Of a stretch of 38,892 nucleotides of DNA, positions 25,900 to 34,644 are shown one piece after another. The position numbers and the translations under genes are program-made. The DNA is from an uncultured Verrucomicrobiae bacterium (GTDB lineage: Bacteria; Verrucomicrobiota; Verrucomicrobiia; JADLBR01; CALLMV01). Every line of letters starts with the position of its first letter. Position 1 is the stretch's first letter. Below the pieces are notes generated by a model, which worked only from the letters and a program-made list of their open reading frames with translations, had not been told where the DNA came from and searched no databases. The stretch lies in assembly GCA_938005615.1 (NCBI GenBank), contig CALLMV010000048.1, positions 1 to 38,892 of the forward strand. The letters run 5' to 3'.

Positions 25900-26928
25900 T
25901 TATTTTCTCCTTGTTACTTCACCCAACACCGTGCTGGATGAAAATTTGTTATCACTGCAGTAACGAGAGTGCTGGATTAAAGACAATTTCGCACTCTTTG
26001 GCTCAAAAAACTGTATTTTATTGGCTGCATTTTGATAGGCGACTTTTTTCATGCTATAGAAAAAACCGTTAAGTGCCTGGTTTAATGATAGCAGCTTTAG
26101 GGACTTCTCATCATTATTTGAGACATCAGAAGTTGTCGTAAGTATATTTGGAAATATCTCAAATTTACTCACCGAAACCGTGTATTCGGATACAGGTTTG
26201 TCGAAATTTACTGCCCCAAGTGAGAAAGCATAGTTCCCATCAAAATCTGAGGACGTAATTGTATTCCATAAACCCGACTGTGAAGAAATATCCCCTTCAA
26301 CAAATGCTGCATCTATTAGCTCCACATCCCAACCTTCGCTGGTAAGTGCAATGCTTATCTGACTGGGTATTTTATCTATGTTAAATGATTTTGTAGAAAT
26401 TGAGCTTAGTAACTTTTCGCAAATGATGAGTCGTATGAAAGAGTTTCCTTGTGCTATCCGAAAATACACTCCGCTCGTATCGAGGTCCCTGGGAAAGGCT
26501 TTGGAGAAGGTATTGAAGGTTCTGTTGGATATCATTACAAAAAAGTTATTAGTCACGCCATCTGCTGGTGCCTCTGATGACTCTATACTTAGCCCGGATA
26601 CCCTGATCACGATATTGTGGGAAAAGAAATTAAAGTTCGGATTGTTTTCAAAAAGACGACTTCCATCGTTTGATTTATTTGTGACAATAAATGATCTGCC
26701 AAAATTGCTGCCATTACCTGGAGCAAATGTCATTTTTTGGTTACCAATCTCAGGGTCTGCAGAACCACCTTCCCCCGCAGAAGTTAAACCCCAGTTGGGG
26801 TCAAGTGAGGCTTCACTAAAATCTATGTTCCAAAACGCCTGAGAGGCCGTGAGTTTTGTTTGACAGCAAAAGAATGAGAATCCCGCCGTGAGTGTTATCG
26901 CCCTTTTAATGATAATCGAAGGATTCAT
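25900..26928 (-). CDS. Secreted protein, paralog of the adjacent PEP-CTERM protein but with a different C-terminus
   Basis: 342 aa with a signal peptide (ITLTAGFSFFCCQ). It is clearly a paralog of the downstream gene: WNIDFSEASLDPNWGLTSAG vs WNDDFTGPGFNPNWTLASAG (19-20 residue segments), FGRSFI in both, FFSHNIVIRVSGLS vs FFSHNLSITVSDLS, and NYAFSLGAVNF vs NFAFSMGSNNF. After residue ~265 the similarity stops; instead of a PEP-CTERM anchor there are about 75 polar residues ending GEVTRRK. So a tandem duplication has been followed by loss or exchange of the anchor. Its stop codon touches the next ATG (TAAATG), and 12 bp separate it from the broken gene before it. It is part of the carbohydrate locus. 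Ligand or substrate not recognised. Confidence 0.82.
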   Translation of the reverse strand: MNPSIIIKRAITLTAGFSFFCCQTKLTASQAFWNIDFSEASLDPNWGLTSAGEGGSADPEIGNQKMTFAPGNGSNFGRSFIVTNKSNDGSRLFENNPNFNFFSHNIVIRVSGLSIESSEAPADGVTNNFFVMISNRTFNTFSKAFPRDLDTSGVYFRIAQGNSFIRLIICEKLLSSISTKSFNIDKIPSQISIALTSEGWDVELIDAAFVEGDISSQSGLWNTITSSDFDGNYAFSLGAVNFDKPVSEYTVSVSKFEIFPNILTTTSDVSNNDEKSLKLLSLNQALNGFFYSMKKVAYQNAANKIQFFEPKSAKLSLIQHSRYCSDNKFSSSTVLGEVTRRK

Positions 26929-26940
26929 ATTATTAAAATA

Positions 26941-28920
26941 TTATTCCTTTCTGACTAGGCGTTGATCTGCGCCCCATTGGGAACGCCGTGAGGGTTCAAA
27001 TACTGGATTTACAGATACACCATTTACAAAGGTTTCTATTCTATCGCTGTCTATTTTTCGGAAAAGAATTTGATGTTCGCCAAACTGGTAACGCATCTCA
27101 TCTTCTGGCGCGAGGAGCGGGGTAACGAGACTTATTACATACTCGTGGTTAAACGAATCGGTAACGATCCACTTTCCTCCACCAAGTTCGAATACTTTAA
27201 TCCCCTCCGTAGGAGAGCTTTGAAGGTTCGCTTGTGAAAGACCCTCTGGCCCTAAGTGTGGCAGGCTGATTATGATGTTACCTTTTGCTGCGTGGCGCAT
27301 GAGCAAATCAGAGGTTGCATCGGTAATTTCTATCCCGGTAACGAAAACAACTTTTGCTCCACGAAAATCGAAATCAGGATGTTCATCGCCGATCCGGTGA
27401 TCGAACACAAGTGTTGCTGAACTCGGAACAAAGAATCGGGAAGCAAGTTTGTATTTAACGGCGTGGCTGTGAAATGATAGCCCCTCGCGGGGGATATTTC
27501 CATGACTAAGCAAGTGCCAGATATCAAACCACGCCTCCATTTCTGGAGTGGACTTTACTGCGCGCGAGCCTAGCGGAGAGTCTTCAAACCAGCTATTTCT
27601 TTGTCCCCAAACTGAATCAGGGAAACGCACTATGGCAAAATCACACTTTGCATCCCTCCAGGTGTAGGGAACTCCGTGTTTGTGGCGGTAATCTTTGGAA
27701 TACCAACGGACTACTTCACCGTAGCGGGTCAGTTCAAAAGTCTCCGGGGTAGGATAAGTGACTAGGCTGCCATAAACACCCTCAGCGTCGGGGTGATGTG
27801 GCCCTTGCTTGGCACTGGCATAATCGAAGCCCTTTGCTTTATCGGGCTGATGAATGACTCCCCGGACGTTGTTATGATCCATGTTTTCGACATAAATGCG
27901 CGAGACGCCCATCCAGTGTGCAAAAATTAGCGCGCTGCGGAGGGCGTCGATGCTATGGCCAGGGTAGTGCCCGCAGAACCATAGGTCGGGGTTAATCCAA
28001 AAATCAGCACCCGTGTGTTCGTATTGGATGGCCGCACCCATTGCCACAGCCACGGGTATAGGAGTCCAACTTTCTTTGAGAATTTTCGGCGATAAGATCC
28101 ATCCCGCGCGGGCGAAGATATGGTGCATATCTGGCCAGACAGTTTCCACGACTGGTTTCAAGTTATGTGCAGAGTATTCCTTACAAATCAGAATCAGTTC
28201 ATTGAGAATGGCTTCATAAGCCTGGTTGAGATCCATCTTGGTTGTGTCCGCAAGCGCGGGGATGTCGCCTTAGCACCTGATATTACAAATCGGTTGTTAT
28301 TCATTTGCATGTGTTCGAGTTCATCGAACACCACAAAATTTCGGGCGGGATGCGCTGCATAGGCTTCCATGAGCTTTGGCGGCATGTTGAATCGGTGCAG
28401 ACCTGGCCTCGGCTCAAAGAGGTTGACTCCCGGCTCGAATTCCTCGCGGGGAACCCAGTTCGCGCGCTCGAGATTCCAAATGTGCTCAATCCCGCTTTCC
28501 TGTTGAAAAGCAGTTAATTGATCAAACCGGCGCAAAGTTTCCGAAAGATTATTCTCCAGTGTGCCGCCCGTTTTTACTTCAAGATAATGATCCACAATAA
28601 AATCTGCACCCAAGGCCTGTATTGCGTCTCTAAAACCCGCAAAAGACCACCCACGTCCGAAGTGGATGCGTTGCGGAGAAGAAAAACGCCTGCGGTGTCT
28701 ACCCCAAGAAGTGGGAGAATGCCTTCAAAATCATCTGAGATTTCATTTTCAGAATCATTAGAAAAAGTAATAGAATAAAAAGATAAAGTCAGCAGAATCG
28801 ATAAAACAGACTTCCAACTCGCTCGAGAAGGGCGCTTTCTTGGATAAACTGATGTCGCAACACTGATTTTTATAAAATTAAATAGTTTTGCTGCTTTACC
28901 AGTAGAGTGAGACGATTCAC
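26941..28920 (-). pseudogene. Large secreted protein of unknown family, possibly a glycoside hydrolase, with two frameshifts and an unclear start
   Basis: Three frames join into one protein of about 650 residues. The upstream frame (open from 28921) encodes a basic segment, a signal-peptide-like SVLSILLTLSFYSI, then DDFEGILPLLGVDTAGVF. It shifts at AAAAA 28682-28686 to SSPQRIHFGRGWSFAGF and RANWVPREEFEPG. It shifts again at CC 28268-28269 to DIPALADTTKMDLNQAYEA and on to the stop at 26941. Each shift is cured by one extra base in the run. No ATG, GTG or TTG lies in the first frame; a GTG at 28920 in a neighbouring frame would need one more lesion. Segments such as WINPDLWFCGHYPGHS, WMGVSRIYVENMDHN and WYSKDYRHKHG are distinctive, and acidic/aromatic residues suggest a TIM-barrel carbohydrate enzyme, but I do not recognise the family. 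Confidence 0.75.
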
Positions 28921-28944
28921 TTTAGTAGTCAATAATTTTTTTTA

Positions 28945-30632
28945 TTATTTTTTGCCGAATTTTAACCTTCTGCCGATAAGAAGAAGTCTGGCGCCCAGAA
29001 AAACAAAAAACGCACTGAGGAAAAGCCCGCTTTTTACAAACCATTGTTCCTTACCAAAATCTAGAGAACCAATTGTGAGAATAATTCCGACTGCGATTAG
29101 ACTCCATGATGTGACGTTTAAGAGTCTGTTGTTCATCTGATGCGAGCCTTCGTTGACATGATCTGAAATGCCTCTGGTTTTTGATCTTTGGAAGATGCTG
29201 GCACACCTCTCCCGACATTTCTCCCCGGCAGGTAACAAGTATGGCAATAGCCAGTAAGTGAGAAACGTCACGGCCCCGTTACCCGCAATCACAACAGACA
29301 TAGGTGCTTCAAGTCCAAAGCGCAAAACTATTGCCGTGGTCAGCCCGGCTGTAAATGAGAGCATGCACACCCGCCCGTCAGCTTTGCGCATGATCAACCC
29401 TAAGAGGATGGGGATGAATATAGGCAGAGTCGTTAACCCAAGCAGTGTGGTGAGAAACTTAAAGGCCCCGCCGAATTCGCGAATCTTAACTGAAACGGCA
29501 ACGCATATTACCAGCAAGACACAAATAATAATACGGCCCACGAGCAACTCTGCTTTTTCCCCGAGGTTGCGAGTCCAGTGGCGGATGCCATCTTTCACAA
29601 TCACTTGGGACATGACATTCAGTTCGGAATTGAGGGCTGTGATCGTGGCTCCAAATATCCCGAAACACAGCATACCCAGCAAACCCTGGGGGAGCACTTC
29701 CCAGGCAATCAAAAAGTAGGAATGTTCCACCGCTGATGTGCCGCGAAGCTCTGGCAAAAGTGCCGCAGCCAGCATAGGGGGAATCGCCAGCACGGGGAAT
29801 ATCAGATAGTAAGCCAAACCACCCATCAAGGACACCTTGGCCGCATCACGTTCTGTTGGCACCGAGACAAATCGCTGCACGAGACTCCAGTTCGCATTCT
29901 AAGCAAAGGCCGCCACAAACACCCATCCCATGATCATCGGCAGGTCCATCACTCCATCAGTAGGCTTCAATGTCCAATAATTCTCCGGCAGAGAAGACAT
30001 GAAGTTTTCCAACGAACCGATCTTAGCCCAGGCAAAAACGGCGACTGCTGTAACGATAACGCCGAGTAATATGGCCTGCAACGCATCCGTAATGACCACC
30101 CCCAGCAGCCCGCCTATTAAAGTATAAATCAAAGCCAGCACGGCCGTAATCATCACTCCCCAGAGTATGGGGATGCCAAACAATGCCTCCAAAAGAACAG
30201 CCGTCACATAAGTCCTTAGCGCGTTTTCAGCAGTCTTATGGGAATCCCTGTCCACAGAAAAAACTTGGTGGTCGCTTTCCCGTAGCGGTGGTCTATAAAT
30301 TCGATAGCCGACTCACATCCTGTTCGATGCCACAAACGCGCAAAGACAAAGTAACCCAGCACAAACACCGGTAACTGGGCGATGATGAGACAAATATTTA
30401 ATAGCCCATAGTTATAGGCAAACGAAGCATTCGCCACAAAAACCGACGCGGAAGTCGTCGTCATAAAAAATGAGAGACCGCTCGCCCACCAAGTATTGTT
30501 ACCGCCCCCGCGATAAAAATCATCGGTGTTATTGATCATCCGTCCCACATAGACACTTACTCCTATGAGCAGCACTGCATAAGAACAGAGAACAAACCAG
30601 AATGACCATTCGAGTTGAGGGGGATTTTGCAT
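28945..30632 (-). pseudogene. Sodium:solute symporter (SSS family) with one frameshift and one in-frame TAG
   Basis: About 562 codons from ATG 30632 once one base is restored. Multiple hydrophobic helices and SSS features: DDFYRGGGNNTWWASGLSFF (first 19 residues of TM1-2, cited as DDFYRGGG and WWASGLS), FMTTTSASVFV, and NANWSLVQRFVSVPTERDA. A frameshift lies at TTTT 30224-30227 (AAAA on the coding strand, one A short), between GIPIRLLK and NALRTYVTAV. A TAG at 29899-29901 stands where relatives usually have Tyr before NxNWS. The protein would import a sugar or organic acid with Na+; its place 10 bp after the rhamnosidase gene points to rhamnose or a rhamnoside. With both lesions no functional transporter would be made. 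Confidence 0.88.
29899..29901 (-). other. In-frame TAG stop within the symporter gene
   Basis: TTT GCT TAG AAT GCG: same frame on both sides (AAFA then NANWSLVQRF). SSS relatives tend to have an aromatic residue here, so a Tyr codon to TAG change by one base is the simplest origin. Confidence 0.8.
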
Positions 30633-30642
30633 AGGATAAACG

Positions 30643-32979
30643 TTAGACTGTTAACTGACCGGAACTGCTGGAAATGAGATTGTCCTGCCAATAAAGGCTG
30701 ATGCTCAGCCCCTGGGGAGAGTGAATGCACATCCGGGGCTTTCCTTCATGCTCCGTCTGCTCGAGAATGATATCCCCCCGAGGATGAGGGAATCTGGCGG
30801 AGATGTTACCCAACCCAAGGGTGTGAGGACGCACCAGAACTTCACGAAAACCCGGAGCCGCAGGGCGTATGCCCAGCACGCTGGCATACAAATGATACAA
30901 CGGGTGGCTACTCCAGGCGTGACAATCCGAGCGGCTTGGTTCGTTGCGTTCCAAGGGAGTCAGCAGCCCCATGTCTGAAAGCTCCTTCCAGAATTCAAAA
31001 CCCTGGATAATCAGGTCCACCCGGTTGCACTTATGAAAAGCCTCAAAAAGATAATGCCGGTAATACAAAGTCGCTGGAGCCAACTCCCTCTTTTCCAAAA
31101 GAGCCTGAAGCATTGCGTGCTCCATGTCTTGGCCAAAGACCCCGCACAGCAGTGCCATGATCTGCGTGTGTTGCGTGGCCGTTTTTCCGTCACTTTCAAA
31201 AAAACAACCCTCGCGGGGATTCCAGAATTCACGCTTCAAATTTGCGGCCAGGTGCTCTGCCCGCTGTCTGTAATGCTCCGAAAAAATCTGACAGCCTATG
31301 TGCTGTTCCATATCGGCGGCGGAAAGCAGAGTGAGCAGATACTGCATGTTAAGGATGACTGAAAGCCCTTCGATAGACGGGGCCTCGCCCTCCCTCCAAC
31401 CATCCACCCAATCCACAAAATTCCATCCTGGCAAATTCCGAAGCATCCCAAGAGGATCCTCGTAAGCCTCAAATGCCGCCATCACCGAGCGCATGCCTGG
31501 CAGTCTCAAACGCAGCCAGTCAAAATCATCGCGCCAGTAAAGGTAATCGCGGAGCATCCAAACCCACGACATCGAAAACGGCAGAATATCCACCTGTGTT
31601 TTCGAAGGGTAACGCGCGGAGCAAAAGCCCGCGTTGCTGCGCGAGAAGTCAAAAAGTTCCATGGATCGTCGCGCCAAACGATCGTCACACGACTGCGTGT
31701 AACCGATCAACGCCTCGATCCGGGTATCTCCCACATACATCAGTTGCTCGTAGTAAGGGCAGTCAACAAACGTCTCGTGACTGCAATTCTGCAAACCCCG
31801 TTGGGAAATTGTAATGATGGGGTCCACCTGCCAGTTGCTGCAACTGAAGGCCGACACAAAACTCCACGGGTAACCGGTGCGCCTGATGGACACCTTGCGC
31901 AATGTTAACGGTTCCGAGGCCGTGAGAATCTTCAACATCGCATAACGACCCGCACGCCACCAGTGCCCCTGCATCTCCAACGCATCACCGTTTGCTATGA
32001 AGGTGTCCCCAAAACCGCGAAAATATTTCCCCGCCACATCGTTTCTGTTGCCCTTGCTATGGCCCTGCGGTTCCTGGTAAAGCGACTCTGCCCATTCCCA
32101 ACGAACTGTCGCTCCCCTGCCCTCGCTCACTGCCACGCAAGGATATCCGCAGATGTATGTCTCGAAATCCCAGAGGACGGACAAAGAAGAGTGCGCTGGT
32201 ATCTGGATACACTCTCCTTCGTCCAGCACTCTTTGCCAGAGGCTGACCTGCGCGGCGGGAGCACACTCCGCCGTCGGCCAAGGGGTCTGCTTATCCAGCA
32301 AAAATGGCACGACCCCCCGGATTTTGCCCTCACAGAAATGCCCGCCAAGCTGATCGGGCAACGCTGCCGGATAAAGCCGCCAGCCATTTCCGTGTGTTCC
32401 AAAAAGCGGGCGCGATTTGATTAGCGGAACCTTAGCCGCCGGAACCCATGAGCCATCCGTCGCGGTGCTATCCCACAGCAGCTCATCGCCAATGAACCGG
32501 CCCTCGTAATCCTCCTGCGGTTGCAGTTTGTGAGAGGCCAGACGGCGCACTGCCCACGGAGCTTTCCCAGTGGAAATCAGGGGAAAAAACTCACCGCATC
32601 CTGCCAGGGCAAAACCAGCCCGATAGCTCATACGCGAATAGGGCGACTTCTGGCCCAGCCACCAGGCGAATATTTTGAATGTCACCTCGCCAGGCTCGCA
32701 ATGCACCCGGTAGCGCGCAAAACTCCAGTGCTGAGGCTCGCCCGCATCGGGTCCCGCTGCCAGCCATGTCTCATTGATGTAAATCTCGTATCGCTGGTCG
32801 GCAGTAATTTCGAATTCGAAGACCTCCTGCTCACACTCGAAACACAGGGAAAATTCCACGAAGCCAGGGGAGGCATTCATCAGTTCGGGATGCCACACCC
32901 AGTCAACGTCTTGGATGTCAAAGCAAGATTTCAGCCCCACATCTCCCAATCTGGGTTGGTTCACAGCCACGCGTTCCAT
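30643..32979 (-). CDS. GH78-like alpha-L-rhamnosidase, cytoplasmic
   Basis: 778 aa, no signal peptide. N-terminal beta-sandwich domains (1-350) include the 'YEIYINETWLAAGPDAGEP' strand-loop typical of rhamnosidase domain N. The (alpha/alpha)6 barrel (about 370-690) has the signature CSHETFVDCPYYEQLMYVGD, cited as DCPYYEQ and YVGDTRIEA; most GH78 enzymes have DCPxREQ, so Arg is replaced by Tyr. The general acid and base glutamate/aspartates are expected in this segment and in the barrel. SDCHAWSSHPLYHL and the C-terminal beta domain (GFREVLVRPH) complete the family pattern. It would remove terminal L-rhamnose from imported oligosaccharides. First intact enzyme of the locus with the symporter 10 bp downstream. 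Confidence 0.9.
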   Translation of the reverse strand: MERVAVNQPRLGDVGLKSCFDIQDVDWVWHPELMNASPGFVEFSLCFECEQEVFEFEITADQRYEIYINETWLAAGPDAGEPQHWSFARYRVHCEPGEVTFKIFAWWLGQKSPYSRMSYRAGFALAGCGEFFPLISTGKAPWAVRRLASHKLQPQEDYEGRFIGDELLWDSTATDGSWVPAAKVPLIKSRPLFGTHGNGWRLYPAALPDQLGGHFCEGKIRGVVPFLLDKQTPWPTAECAPAAQVSLWQRVLDEGECIQIPAHSSLSVLWDFETYICGYPCVAVSEGRGATVRWEWAESLYQEPQGHSKGNRNDVAGKYFRGFGDTFIANGDALEMQGHWWRAGRYAMLKILTASEPLTLRKVSIRRTGYPWSFVSAFSCSNWQVDPIITISQRGLQNCSHETFVDCPYYEQLMYVGDTRIEALIGYTQSCDDRLARRSMELFDFSRSNAGFCSARYPSKTQVDILPFSMSWVWMLRDYLYWRDDFDWLRLRLPGMRSVMAAFEAYEDPLGMLRNLPGWNFVDWVDGWREGEAPSIEGLSVILNMQYLLTLLSAADMEQHIGCQIFSEHYRQRAEHLAANLKREFWNPREGCFFESDGKTATQHTQIMALLCGVFGQDMEHAMLQALLEKRELAPATLYYRHYLFEAFHKCNRVDLIIQGFEFWKELSDMGLLTPLERNEPSRSDCHAWSSHPLYHLYASVLGIRPAAPGFREVLVRPHTLGLGNISARFPHPRGDIILEQTEHEGKPRMCIHSPQGLSISLYWQDNLISSSSGQLTV

Positions 32980-33081
32980 GCTGCGAATGATTGCAGGCAG
33001 GGGGGGTGATCGTCTTATCCACAGTCAAAACATCAGAACCATTAATGATTTTTTTCACTGCATCGTGCCTTGTCACATCTC

Positions 33082-34350
33082 TCATTTCTTCAAACGCAGC
33101 GTCTCATAGATTACCGCATCATCTTCGACCATCGTCCATCGGGTGTGTTGCAAAGTATCCCACGTAAAGAGATATGCCCCGCGAAAGCCCGAAGCTAAAA
33201 TGTCGTCCCGATAAACAAGCAACGCGCTAGCCGCGAGATCAACATTGGGAAATGAATGACGATGCGCCCCAAACTCGCCGCAAATAAATGGCTTCTTCTT
33301 GAGAAATTTCTCGTCGAATCCCGAGCTTTGCAAAGCGCGGTTCCAATCGTGGGGGTAATAAGAATGAAAACTCACAAAATCCAGGTCTGAATCCACTAAC
33401 ACCGCCGGCAAAATCGGCCAGCGCGTATCCTCCATATCCGTGGGGAGCAAACCCGCCTCCAGCATTCCTTCCTTATGCACCGGCAGGTAGGCAAACGTGC
33501 TGGTAGTCGCCAGTGCCTCTGGATCCGCTTTTTTCAGCGCCTTCGCGGCCCGGGATAAAAACAAAAGCACATTTTCATTGAAGCATGCCTGTCTGGATGA
33601 CGGGCTTCCCATGTCATAATGCCCCGCCGCGGTTTCCACGACTCCCTCGGTCTTATTAAAAGGGGCTTGCGCGGTATCAGCATGGATCTCGTTGCGGATC
33701 TCATAGGCAAATATGGTCGAAAGCAACTCTGGGTTTCTCTGCCGAAAGTTTTTTATGAGTTCGGCAATGTAGATCTCCTTCGCCTCCAAAGAACCCTCTG
33801 TCAAATACTCGCGGTGGATAAAACCCTCCACATCGGGGTAACCGGTGTTGACCCTGTCGCGATAAAAAGGCGTGTCTGGCTCACGATCGATCACCAAATG
33901 CACATAGATGCCACGCCTGCTCGCACGCGTAATAAAGTCCACGATATTATCCACGTAGGGCTGCCAAAGTTCTGGGGTGTTTTGGTTGCGATAATCCGGC
34001 CCTTCCATCGCAAAAAGCCCCTCTTTACGGTTTTCCCAGTGGCCGTGATAGGACCAAATACGAACGACTGTAAAACCCCCTTCGGCCATTTTTTCCAGCG
34101 CCGATTCTGCATCATCGCTCACGTAAACTCCGGGAGAGAATGTCTTGTGTTTCTCCGGTAGATAACTGCTGCCCATGGGTTGGAACACTTCACCCGTGGA
34201 GGAATTGATGAATGCCGGACGTCCTTGATGTTCACCGATTTTGATCCGTGGCAAGGCAGCAAAATCTGCAGCCGGGAGCTTAACATTCGCCACAAAATTA
34301 AAGCTTATGATGTAAAAAATCGTAATGAGCGATTTGTTTATTCTGAACAT
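33082..34350 (-). CDS. Secreted clan GH-A glycoside hydrolase (GH5-like)
   Basis: 422 aa from the ATG at 34350, which gives a signal peptide (about 1-28); the frame extends upstream to 34389 without reason. The TIM barrel shows the clan GH-A pair: the acid/base E221 in AYEIRNEIH (end of strand 4) and the nucleophile E359 in ICGEFGAH (strand 7). Other typical parts are GGFTVVRIWSYHGHW (strand 2) and FVSFHSYYPHDW (strand 6). Such enzymes hydrolyse beta-linked polysaccharides or glycosides; specificity cannot be set, but the rhamnosidase next door suggests a rhamnose-containing glycan. About 100 bp separate it from the rhamnosidase. A LacI-type operator candidate lies directly before the start. 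Confidence 0.88.
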   Translation of the reverse strand: MFRINKSLITIFYIISFNFVANVKLPAADFAALPRIKIGEHQGRPAFINSSTGEVFQPMGSSYLPEKHKTFSPGVYVSDDAESALEKMAEGGFTVVRIWSYHGHWENRKEGLFAMEGPDYRNQNTPELWQPYVDNIVDFITRASRRGIYVHLVIDREPDTPFYRDRVNTGYPDVEGFIHREYLTEGSLEAKEIYIAELIKNFRQRNPELLSTIFAYEIRNEIHADTAQAPFNKTEGVVETAAGHYDMGSPSSRQACFNENVLLFLSRAAKALKKADPEALATTSTFAYLPVHKEGMLEAGLLPTDMEDTRWPILPAVLVDSDLDFVSFHSYYPHDWNRALQSSGFDEKFLKKKPFICGEFGAHRHSFPNVDLAASALLVYRDDILASGFRGAYLFTWDTLQHTRWTMVEDDAVIYETLRLKK

Positions 34351-34351
34351 A

Positions 34352-34365
34352 GTGAGTCGTTTCAC
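34352..34365. promoter_or_regulatory. Candidate LacI-family operator upstream of the glycosidase gene
   Basis: GTGAGTCGTTTCAC: 10 of 14 positions match a perfect palindrome with a central CG, and it fits the LacI-family pattern TGAnnCGnTTCA (consensus TGAAACGTTTCA). It ends 1 bp before the start codon at 34350, so a bound repressor would also cover the ribosome site. It lies 280 bp from the lacI-type gene. Confidence 0.45.
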
Positions 34366-34644
34366 TATGTGTGCTACTCTGTGTACCACAAGAAAAAACT
34401 AACGAATTGAAAATAAACGCAGCTAATTTTTTAACATAGTTAATAAAGGATTAAACGGTTTTCCTCATTGGGAGCTGTGTGAAGACTCGGCAAAAATTCC
34501 GCCCAATTCTTATGGAAACCGGCTTCAGCTCGCACAAATAACAGCTAAGTGATGTGTGCCCCTCTCTGATCACATCATTATGAAATATTTTCGAGCACTC
34601 GGTATATCTTCAAAATAATTTGTAGTTACTAGCTATAAGTTGCT
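34366..34644. other. Intergenic control region between the LacI-type gene and the glycosidase gene
   Basis: About 280 bp, AT-rich, no gene. It should hold the promoter of the carbohydrate operon. Besides the operator candidate at 34352-34365, an odd-centred AAACGGTTT (about 34453-34461) and GGAAACCGGCTTC (about 34515-34527) are weak palindromes with the CG/CCGG centre often seen in LacI-family operators. Confidence 0.4.

Noticed and set aside
30216-30255. Programmed frameshift in the symporter gene
   Set aside because: There is no stimulatory hairpin or classical slippery heptamer visible, symporters are not known to use frameshifting, and the gene also has an in-frame TAG.
2670-30632. Possible stop-codon reassignment explaining the in-frame TAA and TAG codons
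   Set aside because: Intact genes here end in TAA, TAG and TGA at expected positions (for example valS TAA, metG TGA), and other genes are broken by frameshifts, which recoding would not explain.
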